Source: Candidatus Desantisiibacteriota bacterium (lineage in GTDB: Bacteria > JACRDZ01). From it: DNA of 8,003 nucleotides. The notes beneath the pieces are model-generated. The model saw only the letters and a list, made by a program, of their open reading frames with translations. It was not told where the DNA came from and made no database searches. Numbering within the stretch: the stretch's first letter is position 1; each line of letters begins with the position of its first letter. The stretch covers positions 1-8,003 of the forward strand of contig JACQWU010000177.1 in the NCBI GenBank assembly GCA_016209155.1, written 5' to 3'. The position numbers and the translations under genes are program-made. Shown here one piece after another: positions 7,501 through 8,003 of this stretch.

Positions 7501-8003
7501 CTTGATCGTGAAGTTTTAAAAGAAAAAATAGAACTATTGCGCACCCGTATGATAAAGATGGAACCTGTAAATGTAATGGCTATTGAAGAATATAAAGAAG
7601 TGTCCGAGCGTCAGGAATTTCTGCTTACACAGAGAAAAGATCTTGAAGAGGCTCATGATTCTCTTTTAAAAACAATAGATAAAATTAATCGCACCAGTGA
7701 AAAAAACTTCAAAGAAACGTTTGAATTGATAAAGAACAACTTTATATATGTATTTAAAAAATTTTTTCAGGGAGGCACGGCAGATATAATACTTGTTGAG
7801 GGACCTGAGAATATTGACCCCGGTATAGAAATAATCGCACAGCCGCCCGGGAAAAAACCACAGACAATAACGCTTCTTTCAGGAGGAGAAAGAGCTCTTA
7901 CCGCAATAGCTCTGATATTTGGAATATTCATGGTTAAACCAAGCCCATTCTGTATTCTGGATGAAGTTGATGCTCCGCTTGATGATAACAATATAAATAA
8001 ATA
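4594..8003 (+). CDS. smc: Chromosome segregation/condensation ATPase SMC (C-terminus beyond window)
   Basis: SMC dimers, with kleisin ScpA and ScpB, form the ring complex that extrudes and compacts chromosomal DNA. The frame is open from ATG 4594 (AGAAAGG six bases upstream) to the right edge, 1136 residues. The N-terminal head has Walker A GPNGCGKTN (31-39), with Cys and Thr where many homologues have Ser; a likely arginine-finger region 'VLRSNKMDEVIYNGG' (R57); and a Q-loop segment 'GSHVYSIIEQSQID' (134-147). A first coiled-coil arm (about 170-500) leads to the hinge (about 503-672), with 'GYFTGVKEIF', 'LKGCLGVVAD' and 'TNSAGAITGGS' (660-669). The second arm (about 675-985) returns to the C-terminal head: 'EPVNVMAIEEYKE' from 990, 'FFQGGTADI', the ABC signature LLSGGERAL (1094-1102) and Walker B 'FCILDEVDAPLDD' (1119-1131). 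About 40-60 residues are probably missing past the edge. Arms are rich in Lys, Glu and Asn, in line with the low G+C. No frameshift or stop was seen. Confidence 0.97.
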   Translation, partial: MQLKRVEIYGFKTFADKTELLFSPGMTAIVGPNGCGKTNILDAIRWVLGEQSTKVLRSNKMDEVIYNGGQNRKPLGMAEVSLTLINNKKVLPVEYDEVTITRRLYRSGESEYYINQSECRLKDINELFMDTGMGSHVYSIIEQSQIDLILSNNPSLRRMLFEEAAGIMKYKTRKKETMNKLEQTGQNLLRVNDIIQEVSRQSDILKSQAGRAKKYLEYRDEFKELEKRLILQEYIDFDQISKTSGAALTELDEKKSGIQAETLNLESKMDAYKVEIIGIDRKITEEHETQFKVDMELDKLESVIAFDRERLGNLEVQKTKEIENKALYEDKQNENQKKLSEIKSEIEKNNIEIGQYKEKLETAQTALFELKNQLTTKENDIEKYKNDEYEIKKQIASREAILSTHESKTQEISDKRKTVENEKQELLQSKKMQEEKIYQLRQEIDNLEKEKTDNNNNIISKSKELERLKHELNEKKDLLYSKSELKTEKQSRLNTLKNLKESMSGYFTGVKEIFLEKKSGNLKGCLGVVADFMRTSSKYERALEVALGSNIQNIVTETAQDAKQAIEYLKSKNKGWGTFLPLDLISSQNNNDTESNIKNHEGVLGFALDLIEFDQKYLSIMKYLLNKVVIVRTLDDAIEIVKKGAGRSYKLVTLDGEMTNSAGAITGGSLDKRTTGLLGREREIEELTKDVRILDEEFKNELGIVENVKNRISILEPEIQELQKTYRLKEFSLIEKNNLKIRIQDEQELIIRRLTESENILTAIDTENENSLQLKIVSEKDLFELQSRLMEITQKTKQYSEIKDQDKKEHDELQNKLTDIKINLASKQEKFLHIENTEKNIIKSTEELAVAINRCMENLNKISQDRINLENDIKEKEKLIFDLFEKKKNQSKEVFAIEEKHKELQEIIRNVEDELKIKKKDFDKIQQEWYELEVKNKEIHLKLSAITEKLRTDFSINAEDLKTIEIQEELDREVLKEKIELLRTRMIKMEPVNVMAIEEYKEVSERQEFLLTQRKDLEEAHDSLLKTIDKINRTSEKNFKETFELIKNNFIYVFKKFFQGGTADIILVEGPENIDPGIEIIAQPPGKKPQTITLLSGGERALTAIALIFGIFMVKPSPFCILDEVDAPLDDNNINK

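Noticed and set aside
5460-7991. Several minus-strand open frames rich in Phe, Ser, Leu and Ile
   Set aside because: They are antisense readings of the Lys/Glu-rich smc coiled coils; their composition is what complementing AAA/GAA codons produces.

Overview
The window is AT-rich (by eye roughly one third G+C), densely coding bacterial DNA with bacterial-type Shine-Dalgarno sites. It holds two divergent transcription units. On the minus strand, reading right to left, are a full-length dGTPase-like HD hydrolase gene (dgt family), a BatA-type von Willebrand factor A (VWA) membrane protein gene split into two reading frames, and a second VWA membrane protein gene that runs off the left edge. On the plus strand is a long smc gene (chromosome condensation ATPase) that runs off the right edge just after its Walker B motif. 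No mobile-element gene, RNA gene or CRISPR array was seen. No stretch over 300 bases lacks a gene.

The smc product has a GPNGCGKTN Walker A and an 'IIEQSQID' Q-loop segment. Together with the Bat-type VWA pair carrying glutamine-amidotransferase-like domains, this recalls low-GC members of PVC/Omnitrophota-like or other poorly cultivated Gram-negative-type phyla. That placement rests on memory of family flavour and is weak.

Layout: 1-1366 (-) VWA/GATase-like membrane protein, partial, TTG start; 1368-3106 (-) BatA-like VWA membrane protein in two overlapping frames (2363-3106 and 1368-2384) that rejoin by a -1 shift; 3168-3233 a REP/BIME-like element made of two opposed GTAG-headed hairpins; 3230-4381 (-) dgt-like gene whose TAG stop lies inside the GTAG of one hairpin; 4382-4593 a divergent intergenic region with a candidate sigma70-type promoter for each side; 4594-8003 (+) smc, partial.

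The two VWA genes share one architecture: two N-terminal membrane helices, a VWA domain with intact MIDAS residues, a beta-rich region and a GATase-like domain. They abut with a single-base gap and are probably translated together; in related bacteria such proteins accompany MoxR ATPases and DUF58 proteins at the membrane. The points most worth checking are the frame break in the BatA-like gene, with an A-AAA-AAT slippery heptamer beside it, and the BIME-like element, whose two stems differ by compensatory base-pair changes and which touches the dgt stop codon. I found no convincing new multi-gene defence or metabolic system.
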